Assembly: GCA_965644295.1 (NCBI GenBank)
Contig: CBFFRP010000297.1
Coordinates: 806,001-870,000, forward strand
Reading direction: 5' to 3'
From: Paraphysomonas bandaiensis
Lineage: Eukaryota > Chrysophyceae
Length of the DNA stretch: 64,000 bases
The position numbers were made by a program, and so were the translations under genes. The notes beneath the pieces are model-generated. The model did not search any database. It saw only the letters and a program-made list of their open reading frames with translations, and was not told where the DNA came from. Positions 59,401 to 64,000 of this stretch are shown here, one piece after another (the stretch's first letter is position 1; the number at the start of each line of letters is the position of its first letter).

Positions 59401-62400
59401 ATAAAATACGCACCTATAGGCTAATGACTCGACCATATACCGCAATCTTACCACCTCTAAGGTGATACACATCGGGAATTCTTGTCTACGCAGTTGTTCG
59501 TCGGCGAGACATGCCTTCACATCTATTGCTCCCAGTCGACCGATAAAATTCAAGCCTAAGGCACCTAAAAGCTCAATGGTATCCGGGAGGTCGGCCGGAG
59601 GGGTTCCGCGCTCAATGAGATGTCTACACAGGATCGAAGTACGAGAATCTTGGTGCGTAGAAATTAGTGCTCCTTCGGATATAACTAACTCCTCCCGTTT
59701 AGCTGCCGCATCTAACCCAAGGCTAGAAGGTACATATTAAGTGTGCACTTCTGATGTGGAACCATCAAGTTTACTTACACGTATATGGGAACCTCGTCCT
59801 TATCGTTAACTCCATATGATTCAGAATTTTGTTCAATAAGCTGCCTTAGCACTGCTCTCGGACGATATGGCCGCCACCCTCCTGTAGAATCTATCCCTTC
59901 ACTTCCATTTCCTGAAACACAAAAATAAAATAAAATCCATGCAGCATTTATACAGGTGCATCGTAATATTACCTACTCCTCGTGCGCGACAATATCCTAC
60001 ATGCAGCAAATATTAGCCAACTGAATAATTCGAAGGCTGTTATAACAGCCATTGAAAGTCGTATATACATACACCTACCTATCAGCTCACACAGAGTGAT
60101 CGGGGTATGTTTGAGTGATTTCCATGTCGGGTTGGGTAGATCTTTCAATGTTCCATAAGAGATACCCACCATAGCTGCTTTCGAGAACGGGGTTTTATAT
60201 CTGTATCTGCAGTCAGTGTCCATTTGTATAAGCTCAATAAGTGCATCTCCTCCAACAGAAGTACAGAGCATTCTCAAAAAGCTTGATATCCGATTCAACG
60301 GCTCGTCGAGAGACTTCAACGCACGAAACATGTCATTCTGAACGGAGTGCCAGTCTCCAGTTTCACTTCCTCTGCGGATAAACACATCGCTGCTTGGAAG
60401 AAGCGGATGAGATACGTGCTTCGAATTAAACAGCGTGGCTATGTCAGTCATAACCCTTTTCAGTATATAAATGGCCTCACTACTTCGCAAAAAATGCACA
60501 TCTCGATGTAGAGAGAGCATTAAGTTTCTCAGTTCAATTAGGCTTAACCCGACAGAGTCGTATATGAAAAATACACTTTGGCGGCAGATCTCAGCTTCGT
60601 TGGTCCAATGTGGATTAGCTTTTTTACATGAATCAGCTTCATCGGGTGAAGTAAAGTATGGACACCGCTCAATGCAGGAGACAATCATGAGAATAACGCA
60701 GCTTCGTAACGTGTCTGCAGCATCCACCATGGCTTGAATAATCCCCGACGAATTGCTAGCGAGTGCCGATAACTGCTTCAAACAATGCGAGGGGGGTATA
60801 GAAAGTTCCTCTCCAGTGGAACGGGAGGCAGATACGGACTCTTCCTTTTCCTTGCGTGGTTGAGGCTGTGTCGCTGATTCATCCGTTGTGATGAAGGCTT
60901 GTATCAGCATCATCCACCGTCCGCATATAGCAAACTCGCCATTGTCCAAATATTTTAATGCTTGAATACAATAGCTAGAGATAACATTTCGAATAAGTGG
61001 ATCTTCATCATTTGCATTTTGTTTTGTTTTACTCTTCCTGTTCTTAATTTTCACTGGTGCTTCTTCTCTTGTCCTCGCTTTGAGTGCCCTGGAATACTGC
61101 AGACAAACTGACAAATACAGTCGCATATCGGACATATGAAAAAACACGCCTCGGACTAAAGAATCTAGCGGAAGTTGACTAAAGCAGCGGATTTTCGAGT
61201 CTGGCAGAACGTCACCGCCTGCAGCCTTAGCTTTGTGTAAAGGGGGAACAGACGTTCCTTCAGTTGTCGATACAGAGGAAGTGTCCACAAAAGTAAATTT
61301 GTATCGACGATTCACGCGAATAAAACTGGTCGATTGCTCTGCGCTCAGCAAATGTCTATGCTGTGGTGAACATAGACTTACAGGTAAGTATCTCGATACT
61401 CGCAAGTACAGTTCCAAAGACAACTCTCCACCTTCAACAATTGCAGACTTCATTGTTGTCAAAACTAGTTGCTTCCGATTACGAATATCAGCAAGAGAGA
61501 ATGACGTCAGTGTTCCATTCTCTGATACATATCCAAAAATAATTTAACATTGCGTACCACGTTTTGAGGAACTACTCACTTGACAAGACTCTGCAGTCTG
61601 AGCATACTACATACTTATTTTTCTTCGCATGGTCCATTTCTTCAAAGACACGCCGAATCATTACTATTAGACAATCGTCTAAGCGGGGGCCGTAGACAAT
61701 TACTTCTACCACCATGTCGAGAACATGCGGACGAGGACTAAGCAAGGGATTGTTGCCCATACCACCTAATACACACTTTATTAACGCTTCACCTTGACAT
61801 GCGTACGTTTACCTGCTGTGAGAGCAGCTTCAACGAAAAAAACTTCGGTGTCGCCTTTTTTAGTGGTCGTCGGGAGGTTGCCCAGGGACTCATGAACAGC
61901 AGCAACTGTTCCTTCAAGCAATTTTACATCAGCTGGGGTCAATATCTAGCTATTGCGGTGAGTCTATTGTAGGAGTCAGGAGAGATATCTCACCTTCAGA
62001 TGATGGGACAGAGCAACACCATTCGTTTTCTTAAATCGAACAAGTGTGAAGGATTCGATTGACTGTGGCGACTGACCTTCAGGCCATATATCAATATACG
62101 CCAGGCGCGGTGGTAAATCTAGCAATAGAAAGTCAGAATCAACACTATGCTAAGAAAATGCATTCATACCTAAGAGCCTCTCTTTTCTCCGTAGAATGTG
62201 TATCAGTGTTTGGAAAGGATATGCAGGAAGGTAACGTGTATTCCGATTGATACAGTAGAGGGCAGAGGCCACATGGTCATCAATATTCCAGTCCTATTTG
62301 ATAATAATCAACTTGTCCATGTCATATATATGTATGTGTATATGTACCTCTATTTTGGCATCTTCTCTACGTTTCGTGGCTGTATGATGATGAACTTTAT

Positions 62401-62467
62401 TACCATTCGTCTCTACCGCAATATTATCTTGACGAGGAAGATTATCTTCTGAATCAGATATTTCCAT
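56471..62467 (-). CDS. Large 12-exon protein, not recognised
   Basis: Exons (minus): 62467-62348, 62293-62170, 62118-61994, 61945-61813, 61765-61580, 61521-60079, 59911-59779, 59722-59414, 59362-58453, 58404-57021, 56965-56846 and 56793-56471; 5,310 nt, 1,769 residues, frame kept at every join. The N-terminus is acidic (MEISDSEDN). Most of the protein looks like folded alpha/beta and helical sequence without a motif I can name. Distinctive pieces are VVEVIVYGPRLDD, SILCRHLIERGTPPADLP, IELLGALGLNFIGRLGAID and MVRWMFSTNDGG. The last ~130 residues are charged: an RRKEESERDRE helix, then SDSDDFFDSSSEDSDED and a Lys-rich end, as in nuclear or RNP-associated proteins. No signal peptide and no clear TM segment. 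Such size and exon density suggest a conserved housekeeping complex subunit, but no function is assigned. Confidence 0.75.
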
Positions 62468-63185
62468 TGCTACTATCACAGCTAACACGCGTCTTATATA
62501 TATATATATACACCTAACACATATATATATAACGACACAGTGAGGTAGATTGTGTCCAATGAATGAAGTGTATAACAGTAAAAGTATTCATAATAATGAT
62601 GAAAAACATATAAACAACATCTCTTATGAATTATAACATGAAGAGTTAGTTATATCTTTGCCTGTAAACCCATCAGCTCAGATGTATGTATGTATGTGAT
62701 TACTTTAAGTTTTCTACCTTATGATTTATATTAAATTTCCTTTAAATTTCATGTATAAAAACTGAAAATATCGGAATTTTAGATTTTATTATATAAAAAT
62801 TCTCTATTTCCTTTTTTAGTGTGTTGTAAAAATTGTCAAATAAAAGCTAGAATCTGTCGAATTTTTGTAAAAAAATACCATTTTTATCCTAAAAATTAAC
62901 TTAAAAAACAGAAAATATTCCAATATTTTGCTCATATTGGTGTACAATGTATGTAAATCCCCGAAAGAAAATCATGGACAGATGTCCCATATGTAGAATT
63001 TTCTCCTATGAATATATACGTACATATATACGTACATGTACAATGGAACATACGTGTGTATATATACATGTACGTGTATACACAGAAACATCTCGATAGA
63101 TATGAATCCATATCAGAGTGAGTCACATTCCATTCCTATACCACACTTATTCTTATAAGAGTAACCTACACTATCTTGTGTATAT
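62468..63185. other. Divergent intergenic region
   Basis: Between the 12-exon gene (minus) and the PrsW-like gene (plus). Very A+T rich, with TA dinucleotide runs (about 62500-62530), A/T homopolymers (about 62820-62910) and the near-palindrome atatacgtacatatatacgtacatgtac split around 63014-63040. No gene is seen. Confidence 0.5.
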
Positions 63186-63956
63186 ATGAAACAGTATACT
63201 GCAGTTACAATGCAGCCAGATGAGAGTTTTGAGGACCCTCTTATCGTTAAAGTAGAAGAAACCGTTACTTCAAATAATCATCCTGTTAAATTTTATGAAT
63301 CTCTTTGTATAAAATATTTTGGTACATGGTGTTGTGGACTAGGAGTCTTATTACTTGTATTCTTTGGGTTGGCTATACTGGTGTCTCCTTTAGGTTTGCT
63401 TTGTGCCGCTCTTGCACCAGGAGTGCTTATATTGCTACTAACACGTCATTATTACAGCGAACAAGTCACTCAAGGTCAAATGATAGGTAAACGTTTATAC
63501 ATTACTTGTTTTGTAAGGTTCTAATCTATTTGGTAGTTTCATTTTTTGAGTGTATACTCTGGATGATACCACTGCTGGCTTGGGATATGACGTGGCAATT
63601 CGCTATCGTCCATAAGTTGAAGGATGGGGGACTCTGTGCCATGTGCATATTTGCCTACATTGTCAACTTTTATTTCTTTGCTGGATTTTGTGAGGAATTT
63701 GTCAAGTTTTTGGTTCTTCGGCGAATTCAACACTCCTGCTTGACGAGTGACTGGAGAGCACTTCTTGTTTATGGAATATCTACTGGATGCGGATTTGCCA
63801 CAGCTGAGAATATAATGTACGTGTTTAGTGGAGGCTATGCTACTGCAGTTGTTCGGGCTTACATGTCTGTACCATTGCATTGTACTACTGGGGCGATTCT
63901 TGCTCTCGCCATCGCTAAGAATCGCACTGAGGTTTCACCAGCGCCTTTCTGGAATG
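63186..63956 (+). CDS. PrsW-like integral membrane protease, 5' part
   Basis: Exons 63186-63486 and 63537-63956 (50-nt intron); a donor GTATAT follows at 63957 and the gene runs off the window. At least six hydrophobic segments are present in the 240 visible residues. Motifs match the PrsW/M82-like family: GFCEEFVKFLVLR (the EExxK block), GCGFATAENIMYV (the second block with Glu-Asn) and SVPLHCTTGAI (the His block). PrsW proteins are intramembrane proteases or relatives; the eukaryotic role is unknown to me. The first exon has a short cytosolic N-terminus and two TM helices. The intron is needed: without it the frame stops just after residue 100. Confidence 0.7.
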
Positions 63957-64000
63957 GTATATGAACGTGTGTAGTGTATATATGTTTGCTTACTTTATAT

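Noticed and set aside
56471-62467. Assignment of the 12-exon gene to SZT2 or a trafficking-complex subunit
   Set aside because: Only a vague impression from the N-terminal region; no diagnostic motif could be confirmed by eye.

Overview
The window is nuclear DNA of a eukaryotic microbe. Coding regions are split by short GT-AG introns (most 46-66 nt, some 80-175 nt). The proteins are eukaryotic housekeeping and signalling proteins (SPC24, IMP3, SAE1, RBR E3, calpain, purple acid phosphatase, PH, EF-hand, SAM and FYVE modules). Gene-poor DNA is A+T rich and full of ATGT microsatellites and hAT-type transposon debris. I saw no rRNA, tRNA or CRISPR array. The plant-style LRR protein and the GRF-finger calpain fit a free-living protist, perhaps of the stramenopile/SAR type; that placement is a guess.

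Layout: 1-2.4 kb, repeats and a broken zinc-finger gene. 2.4-12.4 kb, one gene for a 3,312-residue polytopic membrane protein with fifteen PH domains. 12.4-14.8 kb, a decayed hAT element and a foldback element. 14.8-16.5 kb, an RBR E3 ligase. 16.9-19.6 kb (minus), a UBM-GRF-calpain. 20.4-21.5 kb, an EF-hand protein. 21.5-24.5 kb, repeats only. 24.5-26.0 kb, a secreted purple acid phosphatase. 26.4-33.1 kb, four compact conserved genes: a Zip3/RNF212-like RING protein (-), SPC24 (-), IMP3 (+) and SAE1 (-). 33-35 kb, retroelement debris. 35.2-36.5 kb (minus), a plant-type LRR membrane protein. 36.6-40.4 kb, a long microsatellite and a recent inverted duplication of a small secreted-protein gene. 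40.8-46.1 kb, a 1,623-residue ankyrin/TPR-like protein holding an almost perfect 576-bp direct duplication. 48.0-50.7 kb, a signal peptide/EF-hand/SAM/FN3/TM/FYVE-like protein with a STIM-like front half. 50.7-56.4 kb, an intact-ended hAT element with 8-bp target duplications, an orphan DUF885 C-terminus, a second giant microsatellite, a small basic protein gene and another hAT remnant. 56.5-62.5 kb (minus), a 12-exon gene for a 1,769-residue protein I do not recognise. 63.2 kb to the end, the 5' part of a PrsW-like membrane protease gene.

The genes do not form one pathway. Two are SUMO-related (SAE1, and possibly the Zip3-like RING protein) and sit beside a kinetochore gene; this may be chance. 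The strongest novelty candidates are the STIM-like EF-SAM-FYVE protein, the fifteen-PH membrane protein with paired-domain expansion, the two recent internal duplications, and the set of related small transposable elements. Exon joins were found by eye from GT/AG sites, frame continuity and domain continuity; for each complete spliced gene the summed exon length is divisible by three.
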